The notes under the pieces were generated by a model. That model was not told the DNA's origin. It saw only the letters and a program-made list of their open reading frames with translations, and made no database searches. A stretch of 64,000 nucleotides of DNA from Caproicibacter sp046707225 (lineage in GTDB: Bacteria; Bacillota; Clostridia; Oscillospirales; Acutalibacteraceae): the NCBI RefSeq assembly GCF_046707225.1, contig NZ_JBJKOP010000046.1:12186-76185 (forward strand). The letters run 5' to 3'. The stretch's first letter is position 1. Each line of letters begins with the position of its first letter. Below, piece after piece: positions 35,722-45,072 of the stretch. Position numbers and translations under genes: made by a program.

Positions 35722-36322
35722 TCTCCTCCCCCAGAATTTGTTTCAGCAAGCAAGAGACGCTTGCTTCCAAAATATCATAACCGGTAGAGCCGCTGAAAAC
35801 ATGCCCGGCTCGCTTTTCATAAAATTCATTCGGGTTCTGCGCGCTCATGCGTTCTTTCGCCGCTTCCTCCGACAAACCGTCGCGATTCATAATCCTTTTC
35901 AGCCGGGATTCGGCCGGAGCCGTCACCGCGACGCTTGTGTCGCAAAGAGAATCGGCGCCGCTTTCAAACAGAAGGGGAGCGTCAAGAATCACGGCGACGG
36001 AGTCGCCGCTCTGCAGCTCCTGAATCCGCCGCACCGTCTCTTTCAGAATAACGGGATGTGTAATTTGATTCAGGCGGCGGGTTTTTGCCGGGTCGGCAAA
36101 CGCCCGTTTCGCAAGCAGGCGCCGGTCGAGCTGTCCGTCGGCATTCACAAGATCCGCCCCGAACTCCTCTTTCAGCTCCGCCAGACACTCCGCGTTCTGA
36201 ACGGCTTCCCTCGCCAGCAAGTCCGCGTCGATTACGGCGCAGCCAAGCTTTTGAAAAACCGCCGCCACGGTGGATTTTCCCGCCCCGGTTGGTCCCGTCA
36301 GTCCGATGACCGGCTTAATCAA
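35708..36322 (-). CDS. coaE: dephospho-CoA kinase
   Basis: 204 residues. P-loop GLTGPTGAGKST at residue 7, then CAVIDADLLAREA and LDAPLLFE, the CoaE signatures. It adds the 3'-phosphate to dephospho-CoA, the last step of CoA synthesis. It overlaps the sua5-type gene by 8 bases. Confidence 0.94.
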   Translation of the reverse strand: MIKPVIGLTGPTGAGKSTVAAVFQKLGCAVIDADLLAREAVQNAECLAELKEEFGADLVNADGQLDRRLLAKRAFADPAKTRRLNQITHPVILKETVRRIQELQSGDSVAVILDAPLLFESGADSLCDTSVAVTAPAESRLKRIMNRDGLSEEAAKERMSAQNPNEFYEKRAGHVFSGSTGYDILEASVSCLLKQILGEENEAL

Positions 36323-37337
36323 GCTGCAGCACCTCGAATCCCGCCGCCCGCATCAGTCGGTTGTAAACGGCAAGGCCGACTCCGTCGGGAGCCGGGCAGC
36401 GCGCGTAAACCGTTTTTGCCCCGAGATCGTCCAGCCGCCGAAGGGCCTCAAAAAGCTCCCTTGCCTGCGTTCCGTTGTCTTTTTCCGCTCCGTAGCATAC
36501 GGCCGGGACCTTCAGCAGTTTGTCCTCGCCGTCGTAGCAGAGCGCCGCAACGCCCGGTTCCGCGTGAGAATTCACAAATGCAAAATAAGATTTTTCGCCG
36601 CCGCTCAAAATCACCACATTCGCCTTCGGGGAATAATGCTTGTATTTCATCCCGGGCGACAGCGGCCTCGCTCCCTTCGGCAGAGGGTTCATGACGGCGG
36701 GGTCCACGTCCACCCGGCCCAGCACGGCCCGCAGCTGATCCAGTGTGATTCCGCCGGGTCTGAGCAGCCGCGGCGGGTCGGAAACCAGCGTTACGATTGT
36801 GGATTCCACACCGACTCCGCAGGGGCCGCCGTCCAGGACGGCGTCAATTTTTCCGTCCATGTCCCGCATTACATGCTCCGCCGTTGTGGTGCTGGGCAAA
36901 CCGGACCGGTTTGCAGAGGGCGCGGCGATGGGGACGCCCGCGGCGGTGATCAGAGCCCGCGCAACCGGATGCGAGGGAAAGCGGATTCCAACGGTCGGCA
37001 ATCCTGTGCTGACCTCGTCCGGAATCAGTTCCGATTTCTGCAATACCATGGTGAGCGGCCCGGGCCAATACGCCCGCGCGAGCTTTTTCGCCGATTCAGG
37101 CAGATTTGTAACCAGCCGGTTAATCTGTTCCATGCCCGAGATATGGACGATCAGCGGATTGTCCTGAGGCCGGCCTTTCGCTTCAAAAATTTTTGTTACG
37201 GCCTTTCCGTCCAGCGCGTTTGCGGCCAGGCCGTAGACGGTTTCCGTCGGCATGCCGACAAGGCCGCCGTTTCTTATTATATGGGCCGCGGCTTCAATCG
37301 ATTCGCCTTTCGCCGCGTCAAGGTAAAGTGTTTTCAT
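36315..37337 (-). CDS. L-threonylcarbamoyladenylate synthase, Sua5 type
   Basis: 340 residues: the N-terminal YrdC-type domain (GGLVGMPTETVYGLAANA, GRPQDNPLIVHI, SANRSGLPS) plus the C-terminal Sua5 domain (SPGMKYKHYSPKA). It makes threonylcarbamoyl-AMP from Thr, bicarbonate and ATP for the t6A37 modification of ANN-decoding tRNAs. It lies one base after prfA, a common Firmicutes arrangement. Confidence 0.93.
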   Translation of the reverse strand: MKTLYLDAAKGESIEAAAHIIRNGGLVGMPTETVYGLAANALDGKAVTKIFEAKGRPQDNPLIVHISGMEQINRLVTNLPESAKKLARAYWPGPLTMVLQKSELIPDEVSTGLPTVGIRFPSHPVARALITAAGVPIAAPSANRSGLPSTTTAEHVMRDMDGKIDAVLDGGPCGVGVESTIVTLVSDPPRLLRPGGITLDQLRAVLGRVDVDPAVMNPLPKGARPLSPGMKYKHYSPKANVVILSGGEKSYFAFVNSHAEPGVAALCYDGEDKLLKVPAVCYGAEKDNGTQARELFEALRRLDDLGAKTVYARCPAPDGVGLAVYNRLMRAAGFEVLQLD

Positions 37338-37338
37338 T

Positions 37339-38430
37339 TTATTCTCCAGAATTTGTTCCGTTTTCAGCAGAATTCTTTAGTTTTTCCGCCCGGTCCGCTG
37401 CGATCAGAGCATCCAGAATTTCATCGAGGTCCCCGTTGAGGATCGCGTCCAGCCGGTACAGCGTCAGGCCGATTCGGTGATCCGTCACGCGCCCCTGCGG
37501 ATAATTGTAGGTGCGAATCCGCTCCGAACGGTCGCCCGTCCCAACCTGAGAACGCCGTTCGGCAGCCACCTGATCGTCCTGTTCCTTTTGTTTGATTTCG
37601 TATAATCTGCTGCGCAGAATTTTCAGAGCCCTGTCCTTGTTTTTGTATTGGCTTCGTTCATCCTGACACTCCACCACCATGCCGGTCGGAAGATGGGTCA
37701 CGCGGATGGCGGACGACGTTTTATTGATGTGCTGGCCCCCGGCGCCGCTGGAACGGAACGTGTCGATTTTCAGATCGTTCGGGTCCAGTTCAAACTCCAC
37801 CTCCTCAACTTCCGGCAGCACCGCAACCGTCGCTGTCGAGGTGTGAATCCGTCCCTGCTGCTCCGTCTCAGGCACACGCTGAACACGGTGGACCCCGCTT
37901 TCGTATTTCAGGCGGGAGTAAGCTCCGTCGCCCGTTATCATAAAGCTGATTTCCTTAAAGCCGCCCAGCTCGGTTTCATTGGCGTTCATGATTTCCGTCT
38001 GCCAGCCCCTTGACTGGGCATACATGCTGTACATACGGTACAGCACGCCGGAGAACAGGGCGGCTTCCTCCCCGCCCGCTCCGCCGCGAATTTCAACAAT
38101 GACGTTTTTTTCATCGTTCGGGTCGCGCGGAAGCAGCAGAAGCTTCAGCTCTTCGCCGAAGCGTTCGCGGTCCGCGCGCGCCGTGCTGATTTCTTCTTCC
38201 GCCATATGCCGAAGCTCCCGGTCGGACTCTTCTTCCAGAATCTGCCTCGCTTCGTCTTCCGTTTCCTCGGTTTTCCGGAATTCGCGGTATTTTTCCACAA
38301 TCGGCTCGATGGAACGGACCTCTTTCATCAGTTCCCTCGATTGCTCCGGGTCGCACGCCACGACCGGGTCGCATAGTTTTCGGTTTAATTCTTCGTATCG
38401 TTTTTCAAAGACCGTCAAATTTTCAAACAT
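37339..38430 (-). CDS. prfA: peptide chain release factor 1
   Basis: 363 residues from ATG 38430, 7 bases after AGGAG; an ATG six bases earlier sits too close to the ribosome site. RF1 signs: RVPETEQQGRIHTS (stop-codon recognition region) and the catalytic GGQ in SSGAGGQHINK, followed by CQDERSQYKNK. It ends translation at UAA and UAG. Confidence 0.95.
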   Translation of the reverse strand: MFENLTVFEKRYEELNRKLCDPVVACDPEQSRELMKEVRSIEPIVEKYREFRKTEETEDEARQILEEESDRELRHMAEEEISTARADRERFGEELKLLLLPRDPNDEKNVIVEIRGGAGGEEAALFSGVLYRMYSMYAQSRGWQTEIMNANETELGGFKEISFMITGDGAYSRLKYESGVHRVQRVPETEQQGRIHTSTATVAVLPEVEEVEFELDPNDLKIDTFRSSGAGGQHINKTSSAIRVTHLPTGMVVECQDERSQYKNKDRALKILRSRLYEIKQKEQDDQVAAERRSQVGTGDRSERIRTYNYPQGRVTDHRIGLTLYRLDAILNGDLDEILDALIAADRAEKLKNSAENGTNSGE

Positions 38431-38472
38431 CAGCATTCTCCTTTGTTTTTTAACCGTGAATCCAAAGGAGAG

Positions 38473-38670
38473 CTATAATTCATCCTGGCTGGTTTCCCGG
38501 ACGATTTTTTTAATATTCTTTTCGCACTTCAAACGCGGAACCATAATTTCATGGCCGCATTTTTGGCAGCGGATTTTAAAATCCATACCGGAGCGCAGCA
38601 CCAGAAACGTATTGCATCCGCACGGATGCGGCTTCTTCATTTGAAGCACGTCTCCCGGTCTGACGTCCAT
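38473..38670 (-). CDS. DUF951-family small zinc-binding protein
   Basis: 65 residues from ATG 38670 after GAGAGGTG. HPCGCNTF and IRCQKCGHEI form a four-cysteine knuckle. DUF951 proteins are common in Firmicutes with unknown role. First gene of the operon with prfA. Confidence 0.88.
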   Translation of the reverse strand: MDVRPGDVLQMKKPHPCGCNTFLVLRSGMDFKIRCQKCGHEIMVPRLKCEKNIKKIVRETSQDEL

Positions 38671-38712
38671 GGGCGCACCTCTCTTCCATCGCAATTAATA
38701 GCCACAGTCTTT

Positions 38713-38741
38713 AGTATAGACCAAAATTCGCCAAACAGCAA
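38713..38741 (-). promoter_or_regulatory. promoter of the DUF951-prfA-coaE operon
   Basis: TTGCTG (38741-38736), a 17-base spacer and TATACT (38718-38713), 43 bases before ATG 38670. Confidence 0.7.
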
Positions 38742-38768
38742 TATCCGCCGCCCAGTTTTTCGGGCGAC

Positions 38769-38797
38769 TTGCGGTTTGTCCAGGTTCGGCATATAAT
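38769..38797 (+). promoter_or_regulatory. promoter of birA
   Basis: TTGCGG (38769-38774), a 17-base spacer and TATAAT (38792-38797), 33 bases before birA. It is back to back with the DUF951 promoter. No biotin operator is obvious. Confidence 0.7.
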
Positions 38798-38830
38798 AAA
38801 TCCATTCTGAACAATAAGGCTGGGATTATT

Positions 38831-39808
38831 ATGGGAACCAAAGAGCAGATTCTCAACCGTCTTCGTGAAAACGGGGAGTACATCTCCGGGGAGGAACTCA
38901 GCGAACAGCTTCACGTTTCCCGCACGGCGGTTTGGAAATACATCAACTCCCTGAGGGAGGAAGGTTACGGCATCGTTTCGGCGACAAACCGCGGCTATCG
39001 TCTGGAAAGCTGCCCGGACCGTTACTCGGAGGCCGAAATCGGCGCCGGTTTGGAAACGGAGTTTTTAGGCAGGAATCTTTACTGCTTCGATACAATCGAT
39101 TCGACCAATGAGGAGGCAAAACGCCGGGCGCTCACCGGCGCCCCGAACGGCAGCGTATTTGTTTCGGAACAGCAAACCGGAGGCAAGGGCCGCCTTGGCA
39201 GAAGCTTCGCCTCCCCCGCAGGAACCGGGCTGTGGTTCACCGTTCTGCTCCGGCCCGGAATCCTGCCGCTGCGCGTCTCCGTCACGACCCTGCTTTCCGG
39301 GCTTGCCGTAGCCAGAGCCATCCGCTCCCTTTCCGGATGCGACGCCAGGATCAAATGGCCGAACGACGTTGTCATCGGGAGCAAAAAGGTCTGCGGGATT
39401 TTGACGGAAATGACGGCGGAGGTCGACCGCATTGAATTCGTCGCGGTTGGAATCGGGGTCAACGTAAACAACGCGGCTTTCCCCGAGTCCCTGAGGGAAA
39501 AAGCAATTTCCATCCGCATGGTCGGCGGAAAGCCGCTGCGGCGCGTTTCTCTTTTGCAGGAAATTCTGATTCAGTTTGAAACCCTGCTGAAACAAAACGC
39601 CGAAGCAGACCCCGCGTTCTGGGAAGAATATAAAAGCTTATGCGTTTCCCTTGACCGCCAGGTCGAATTCACACGCAGAGGCGCGCTGGTAAAAGGAACC
39701 GCCGCGGACATCTCCGCCGGCGGCGAGCTGATCGTCGAACTGGAAGACGGAACAAGGGAAACCGTTACTGCCGGAGAAGTCAGCGTACAGGGGATCTACG
39801 GGCATTAA
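38831..39808 (+). CDS. birA: bifunctional biotin-protein ligase and repressor
   Basis: 325 residues. An N-terminal winged helix (GEELSEQLHVSRTAVWKYI, residues 18-36) precedes the biotin ligase core with GGKGRLGRSF (adenylate loop) and IKWPNDVVIG, and a C-terminal SH3-like domain. It attaches biotin to acetyl-CoA carboxylase-type carriers and represses biotin genes when biotinyl-AMP is bound. Confidence 0.95.
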   Translation: MGTKEQILNRLRENGEYISGEELSEQLHVSRTAVWKYINSLREEGYGIVSATNRGYRLESCPDRYSEAEIGAGLETEFLGRNLYCFDTIDSTNEEAKRRALTGAPNGSVFVSEQQTGGKGRLGRSFASPAGTGLWFTVLLRPGILPLRVSVTTLLSGLAVARAIRSLSGCDARIKWPNDVVIGSKKVCGILTEMTAEVDRIEFVAVGIGVNVNNAAFPESLREKAISIRMVGGKPLRRVSLLQEILIQFETLLKQNAEADPAFWEEYKSLCVSLDRQVEFTRRGALVKGTAADISAGGELIVELEDGTRETVTAGEVSVQGIYGH

Positions 39809-39813
39809 AGGAC

Positions 39814-39851
39814 GGCGTCCAGCGCAAAGTCAGCGCGGGCGCCGCTTTTTT
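39814..39851 (+). terminator. terminator of birA
   Basis: GGCGTCCAGCGC / GCGCGGGCGCC stem followed by TTTTTT. Confidence 0.75.
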
Positions 39852-39888
39852 ATGAACCGCGAAACCGCCTAACCGTGCTGCGGCTTCG

Positions 39889-40371
39889 TTAAGTTACATG
39901 ATACAGTTGCGTGATCGTTCCAAGGTCATGCGTATTGCCTTCGTCGTCCACCAAATAAGTCTGGATTTCATAGCGGTATTCCGAGAATGCGAACGTGCCG
40001 TTCGGGTAATAAGCCTCCCGGCGCGTCCTTTGGACGCCTCCATGGAAATGGGAAGAACCGCCTACGTAGGCCAGGCCCTGAAACGCCACGGCGATTTCCG
40101 ACGCGGCAACCTGTGTTACCTTATCCGGCATCAGAGGGGTAAGCACCGCGGCAAACAGGCCCATGGCCTCCGCGGTATCTTTAAAGCTGAAAGTGCTCCA
40201 GCCCCAGCAGCCGCATTCGTTCCACGGGCCATAGAAAAGCCCCGGAACCGCGCCCTCCCTCCGGCCTCCGGTCAGAAGGGTTTGAAACCACATCGTCTTA
40301 TCTGCTGAAATCAGGATGAGACAGCGTGAAAGCCAACGCCAAACCGACAGCATTCTTTTTGTTTTGAGCAT
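39889..40371 (-). CDS. hypothetical protein
   Basis: 160 residues from ATG 40371, with GGAGG 7 bases upstream, which makes it credible. It is rich in Trp, Gly and aromatic residues in the middle (FYGPWNECGCWGWST) and ends in a beta-rich segment (YRYEIQTYLVDDEG). No known family was recognised. It is isolated between birA and an AT-rich gap. Confidence 0.6.
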   Translation of the reverse strand: MLKTKRMLSVWRWLSRCLILISADKTMWFQTLLTGGRREGAVPGLFYGPWNECGCWGWSTFSFKDTAEAMGLFAAVLTPLMPDKVTQVAASEIAVAFQGLAYVGGSSHFHGGVQRTRREAYYPNGTFAFSEYRYEIQTYLVDDEGNTHDLGTITQLYHVT

Positions 40372-40687
40372 CTCATTACCTCCTTGATTTTACCACGGTT
40401 GACTGGCTTACAACAGCAGAAAATCCTTTCGCCGAAATCAGAACATTGGAATCACATCCTTTCCATTCAACCGTCTCTCTTCCGCGGACTTTCCGGCGGG
40501 AGAGCGGCGCGTGTCCGCAAATTATCTTCTCAAGCGTTAAAAGCTTTGATTGTTTTTCCCATCAAGCAATATAACCACTTAACAACACGATTTGTTACAG
40601 AAAAAATTTAAATTTGTAGCAATCAATAAAATTAAGATCTTACTTTTGTGAATTATAATGGATTTTCGAAATTTCAGCGTAAAAAGC
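40372..40687. other. intergenic, nothing recognised
   Basis: AT-rich and without a credible frame; the one short + strand frame lacks a ribosome site. It separates the housekeeping genes from the unnamed envelope cluster. Confidence 0.4.
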
Positions 40688-40716
40688 AACGCCGGGTTCG
40701 GATAGAACCGGGCGTT
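40688..40716 (-). terminator. terminator of the envelope cluster
   Basis: AACGCCgGGTTC / GAACCgGGCGTT stem with one internal mismatch; a T-run follows on the minus strand (A-run 40681-40685). Confidence 0.6.
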
Positions 40717-40750
40717 TTGGTAAAGTCATGTGAAAAGCCTATCTAATATT

Positions 40751-41206
40751 CTAAGACGCCCATATATCCTGTACTAAATATATCAAAGACAACTTTGTGT
40801 CAAAAACGATATATAATTTAGTTTGACGATAGGATTTATTGAAAACTTTCCATTGATAATCATGAGAGAAATTGGGATATTTTTGTGTATCTACGTCTAA
40901 TATTTTCAGAATCGCAATCATCTGCTCCTGCATCTCCGTGCTTTTTTGTGAGGACATTTTTTCTAAGAACGGTGCATCTCCCTGCGTGTCTGTTCCATTC
41001 AACGCATAAATTTCATATGTTTCCCTGTCACCCGTGCCGCCGGTTTCTGACACGGAATATTGCTTTTTAAAATTGCTCGGAACGATGAAACCCCAATCCT
41101 GGTACATTCTAGTATCCGACGTAAAATACCCATAAAGGAAAAATCCGAGTGGAACCCCTAAAATGATCAAAAAAACAAGGATGATTCCCCGGTTGGATTT
41201 TTGCAC
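40751..41206 (-). CDS. membrane-anchored hypothetical protein
   Basis: 151 residues from GTG 41206, 7 bases after GGAGG. One N-terminal membrane helix (GIILVFLIILGVPLGFFLYG); the rest is extracytoplasmic, polar, with no known domain. Last gene of the unnamed envelope cluster. Confidence 0.7.
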   Translation of the reverse strand: MQKSNRGIILVFLIILGVPLGFFLYGYFTSDTRMYQDWGFIVPSNFKKQYSVSETGGTGDRETYEIYALNGTDTQGDAPFLEKMSSQKSTEMQEQMIAILKILDVDTQKYPNFSHDYQWKVFNKSYRQTKLYIVFDTKLSLIYLVQDIWAS

Positions 41207-41296
41207 GTTAATTCCTCCAAGCAATTATTTTCTTCCCTTTTTTCTATCTGCGAGCCTGTATTTTGGAAGCGTACCTTCCCAAAGTTAACCTGTTCC

Positions 41297-42106
41297 CTAA
41301 ACGGAACTTAAATTCGAAGTCCTTCGGAAGACGGTCCGATAAAGAGCCATGATGAAAAGCCAGCCCGCCGCAAACAAAACGCCGTCAAAAATGCTGAGAG
41401 GACCGTAAAGCGGATGAAAGGCGAATTCCGTCAGCGCCGGAAGAAGAAGAATTCCAAGCGTAACAGGGAAAACAATGCGGAAACGCAGAAATCCATAGAT
41501 TGTGTACCATCCGGCGAGAAAAAGCAGCATCAGATAGAAGAGACGATCGCTTTGAATCGGAATGGGAAACATTTTGACTCCTGTTTCTAATCCTTGAAAA
41601 ATCGTGATATTGTTCCCTGTTGTCATTTGTATGAGTAAGCTGTTGAAAAAAAGCAGGACCCCTAAAACCGAAAAAGCTGAGACAGCCGCTTTTTTCCGCC
41701 GAAGATTATCTCCGTGCTTTTGTGCCGCCCAAAAAGCAAACCAGGCTGCTCCGCACCAGAAAATCGCGCCAATTGTACGCAGCCCTTCAAAAATCCACGG
41801 AGCACGGCTCCATGGAGTAAAGGCAAATTCGGTCAGAGCGGAAATCAGCAAGACCGTGAAAACGGCGGGAAGGACGAAGCGCAGCCTTGCGAAACCGTAT
41901 GCAAGGAACCCGCCCAGAAACAGCAGGAACAGACCGAAAAGCACATTGAAGCCCAGTTCGCTCAGCCGGTAAGCCAAATCCAGCGGCCTGCCCGCTTCCT
42001 CAGTCGCAGCCCGGAATCCCTGCGTGTAGCAGATCATCCGGAACAGTGTTACAATCCAAAGCAGCGCCGCAAAAAGAGAGTTTATCATCCATATGTTCTT
42101 TCGCAA
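41297..42106 (-). CDS. eight-helix membrane protein with internal duplication
   Basis: 269 residues, about eight membrane helices. The two halves are repeats: LLFLGGFLAYGFARLRFVLP...LTEFAFTP in the first and LLFLAGWYTIYGFLRFRIVFP...LTEFAFHP in the second (shown in pieces), each followed by an aromatic IFxG segment. No family was recognised. An internally duplicated membrane protein beside lipoproteins could be a transporter or sensor; that is a guess. Confidence 0.75.
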   Translation of the reverse strand: MRKNIWMINSLFAALLWIVTLFRMICYTQGFRAATEEAGRPLDLAYRLSELGFNVLFGLFLLFLGGFLAYGFARLRFVLPAVFTVLLISALTEFAFTPWSRAPWIFEGLRTIGAIFWCGAAWFAFWAAQKHGDNLRRKKAAVSAFSVLGVLLFFNSLLIQMTTGNNITIFQGLETGVKMFPIPIQSDRLFYLMLLFLAGWYTIYGFLRFRIVFPVTLGILLLPALTEFAFHPLYGPLSIFDGVLFAAGWLFIMALYRTVFRRTSNLSSV

Positions 42107-42196
42107 AGCTTTGCTTCCTCCTTTTTCAAAAAGCTATATAAATGCGGAACAAAGAAACGGCAAAGCCCGGCGCAGGTTTACGTCGCGATTTTTTGC

Positions 42197-42490
42197 CTAT
42201 TTTTCCTTGTCCCTGTCTTCGCTGATCTGCTGCTTCTCGGAACAATCGTGATCGGCTTTGCCATTCTGCTTCCCTCTGGACAGATACAGAAGATAGATTG
42301 CAATGCCAAAATTAACGATGACGGCAAAAAATGTAAACGGATGAATATAATCCACTAATCTTCTTCCCGTACCCAGGAAAGCAACCCATTCATATTCTGT
42401 TACCCATATTGACTGTACCGTATCGGCACAATACATCATATTAAAGAACAGCAGCGCAAGTCCAACTACTCTTATAAAAAGATTTTTCAT
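42197..42490 (-). CDS. small two-helix membrane protein
   Basis: 97 residues from ATG 42490, following GGAAGGGGG. Two membrane helices (VVGLALLFFNMMYCA; FAVIVNFGIAIYLLYLS) and a charged cytoplasmic tail. No family recognised. Cluster member. Confidence 0.65.
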   Translation of the reverse strand: MKNLFIRVVGLALLFFNMMYCADTVQSIWVTEYEWVAFLGTGRRLVDYIHPFTFFAVIVNFGIAIYLLYLSRGKQNGKADHDCSEKQQISEDRDKEK

Positions 42491-42567
42491 TAATCCGAAC
42501 CCCCTTCCTGTAAAAATCAGCGGGCCAACAGCTTTTCTCTGACGGCCCGCTGTTATTGTTTGGGCCA

Positions 42568-43161
42568 TTACTTTGAAGTAGAGTCAGGGAAAGCTGCATT
42601 GAGACATTCCGTTGCTTTTTTTAATGTCGTTTGGAATTTCGTAAGACTGTCTCCCTTGCCGATGTCTTTTGTTTTAATAAATAAACTGTCCGAGAGAGAA
42701 ACTAATGTTTCAGTGTTTTGCTGGAAGGAACGGTCTGTGGGGAATTGACCTTTCTCCTGCAAAACTTTTTTTAAGTTCCTTTGATAAGCCGCCTTTGCGT
42801 TGAAAAAATCAGCAAATCGTGAGTTTAGCTCCTGAGGAAGAACCGGTTCGTTCAGTCCTTTTTGGCTCGTGTAAATAATTTTGATATACCTTGGCTGAGC
42901 ATTGGTATCGCAATCGATATAACCCAAAAGATAATCTGCCGATCTCTGGTCGCCGGAGGACGATTCCGCTATCTTTTTTACCATATCCTGAAATCGGCAG
43001 CAGTCCTCAAACCATTGAAGGTTAAATGAATTGATGAGAGCCTCTTGTAAATGAGTTTCCGAAACCCTATTTGCGGCGGATGCAGAGGAAGAAGATCGGC
43101 AGGCGGTACCTACCCCGACCAAAAAGAAAATTGACAGGACAATAACTGCTTTTTTCATCAT
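42568..43161 (-). CDS. predicted lipoprotein
   Basis: 197 residues. Signal peptide with lipobox VGTAC (Cys21), a Ser/Ala linker, then a helical domain with paired cysteines (EDCCRFQDM). No family recognised. It is anchored outside the membrane. Confidence 0.75.
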   Translation of the reverse strand: MMKKAVIVLSIFFLVGVGTACRSSSSASAANRVSETHLQEALINSFNLQWFEDCCRFQDMVKKIAESSSGDQRSADYLLGYIDCDTNAQPRYIKIIYTSQKGLNEPVLPQELNSRFADFFNAKAAYQRNLKKVLQEKGQFPTDRSFQQNTETLVSLSDSLFIKTKDIGKGDSLTKFQTTLKKATECLNAAFPDSTSK

Positions 43162-43233
43162 TCAGCTTTTCCTTTACTTAACAAGTGTGGACTCCTGTTT
43201 TTCCCATCCGGTTGCGTACGGCGGCCCGAACCT

Positions 43234-43716
43234 CTATGTACCTGTGCTCAACTCGTTGTAAAAATTCTGTAGTGTTTTATAAATGGAATCATAATCATCT
43301 GCAACATAGGACCCGGTGATTAGCTTTCCTGAATACCCATCATATCCAACAAAACCGGAGTCAAGAGTATAACTAAATTGCCCGGAAATCCCCTTGCAGG
43401 TACAGTCAATGGAGTAAGACCATCCGGAAGCCAATGAATCATCACTAAAAGACAATTTTTGCGTGTCCAGTTCGTCAAACAGTGAACGTATCATCCCCTG
43501 ATCCTCTGTCTCAAAGCTCTTTCCGGTATTTCCATCGCTGATTTTTACTTTTTCGATAGTGACATTAGCCTTATCATATCCATCAGAAAACAACATAGAT
43601 TTCTCCGTTTTTGAGAGGAAGGGTAATTTTCCTGAACATCCCGAAAGGTTTATGATCAGGACAGATGAAAATATGCAACTGCTTAATAAGACCACTTTTA
43701 ATCGCAATCTTTTCAT
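43234..43716 (-). CDS. predicted lipoprotein
   Basis: 160 residues from ATG 43716, right after GGAGGAA. Lipobox NLSGC (Cys27); mature part beta-rich with two cysteines (IDCTCKG) and many Asp/Tyr. No family recognised. It starts 28 bases after the end of the larger lipoprotein gene. Confidence 0.75.
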   Translation of the reverse strand: MKRLRLKVVLLSSCIFSSVLIINLSGCSGKLPFLSKTEKSMLFSDGYDKANVTIEKVKISDGNTGKSFETEDQGMIRSLFDELDTQKLSFSDDSLASGWSYSIDCTCKGISGQFSYTLDSGFVGYDGYSGKLITGSYVADDYDSIYKTLQNFYNELSTGT

Positions 43717-43744
43717 TTCCTCCTTCCTGCAAAATATAAAAGTA

Positions 43745-45001
43745 TCATGGTGCCTCTTCCAAAACGGTGTGTTCCACATTTTGGGGCAAATCATCAATCC
43801 GAATAATACTCAGTAAATCAGTCTCATCCTTATCTGCTTGGATGCTTTCCCTAGACATATGGGACCAACACAGATAATGATTGTTCGTGAAAAATCCGCT
43901 CGTAAAATCAATTTCACCCGGCGATAAATCAACGGTTCTGCGAAGCAGCCGGTCAAACGCGATGGCCTTTTGACCGTATCGCCACAGGGCAATCCGTTTA
44001 CTCAGGCAAGGCCATGAATAACCCATATTCGAATAATCGGGTTTCTCTTTTCGGACCAGCGTTTCAACCCCGTTTTCTATTAAATGCAGATCCATCAGCA
44101 GCAAAGTTTCTTTTGGTGAAGCTCCTTTTTGAAAAGTCTGGGAAACGTACATGACAGAATCGCAGCCATCGGTCGCATAATCATAGATTCTGGCTCCTTG
44201 TTTCATGCAAGGCTTTTTTTGATTGCCTTTCCGCTTAATGATAATGCTGTAATTCAGTTCAGGATTGCTTGACTCATCTTTGCACAGACCGAAAACCCCG
44301 TTTTCCCCAAATTTTGGAACCGCGAACTGTTGAGCAATCGTTTTTTTATGACCGGTTTTCAGATTGTATTCATAGCTTTCTATCATATAGTTTTTGTCCG
44401 CATCCACCTGAGTCACTTGATCCAGAAGAACACGGTCGTCTTTCAGGGAGGGGGTCGGCTGATTCCCTGAAATGGGGTTGCCGTTTTGATCCATTGCCGT
44501 TTTAAATATCCGGTTTGTTTTGTTGGATTTTCTATTATACGCATAGATTTCGCAATTGGGATCCGCCATACTATCCTCGCCGAGGTTTTGTTTCCAAACG
44601 ACCCAATTGTCGTTGATACAGCCATATGTGATGTTGGTTGGCCCTTTTGTGGAAGCGATATGCGTCTCTTTGCCCGTATTTAAATTATGAACAACAAGTG
44701 TTTCATTAGGATCAACATATAACAGATCACCTGTTTCGGATATGGAAAGGCAGAGTTTATCATAGAAGTTCAAATTAATAACAGGTATATTCCCCCATAC
44801 CGATTGGATAGTTTCTTCCACTTCCTCTTCCGTTGACAAAGGGCCTTGCGATGACTGGGGGTTGGACTGGGAGGACAAAGCTTCACCAAGGATGGCTGAT
44901 GAGACGGGGGTGCGGGAGGAAGGTGTTTCCACCTTTCTCCCGCACCCAGACAGAATCAGCAAAAGACATGCTGCAAAAAAACATCCCGCCTTATTTACCA
45001 T
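43745..45001 (-). CDS. predicted lipoprotein with beta-propeller-like repeats
   Basis: 418 residues. Lipobox LILSGC (Cys20), then a Ser/Pro/Gln-rich linker to about residue 70. The mature part has recurring blade-like segments (LLYVDPNETLVVHNLNTG, WVVWKQNL, IALWRYGQKAIAF), suggesting a TolB/DUF5050-like propeller. The function is unknown, possibly ligand binding or protein interaction at the surface. Confidence 0.75.
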   Translation of the reverse strand: MVNKAGCFFAACLLLILSGCGRKVETPSSRTPVSSAILGEALSSQSNPQSSQGPLSTEEEVEETIQSVWGNIPVINLNFYDKLCLSISETGDLLYVDPNETLVVHNLNTGKETHIASTKGPTNITYGCINDNWVVWKQNLGEDSMADPNCEIYAYNRKSNKTNRIFKTAMDQNGNPISGNQPTPSLKDDRVLLDQVTQVDADKNYMIESYEYNLKTGHKKTIAQQFAVPKFGENGVFGLCKDESSNPELNYSIIIKRKGNQKKPCMKQGARIYDYATDGCDSVMYVSQTFQKGASPKETLLLMDLHLIENGVETLVRKEKPDYSNMGYSWPCLSKRIALWRYGQKAIAFDRLLRRTVDLSPGEIDFTSGFFTNNHYLCWSHMSRESIQADKDETDLLSIIRIDDLPQNVEHTVLEEAP

Positions 45002-45072
45002 ATGATTCCTCTCCTATGAACGTATTGGAAGATCTGCCTTTCTCATAAGGACATACCCTCAACAAAGAGAAT

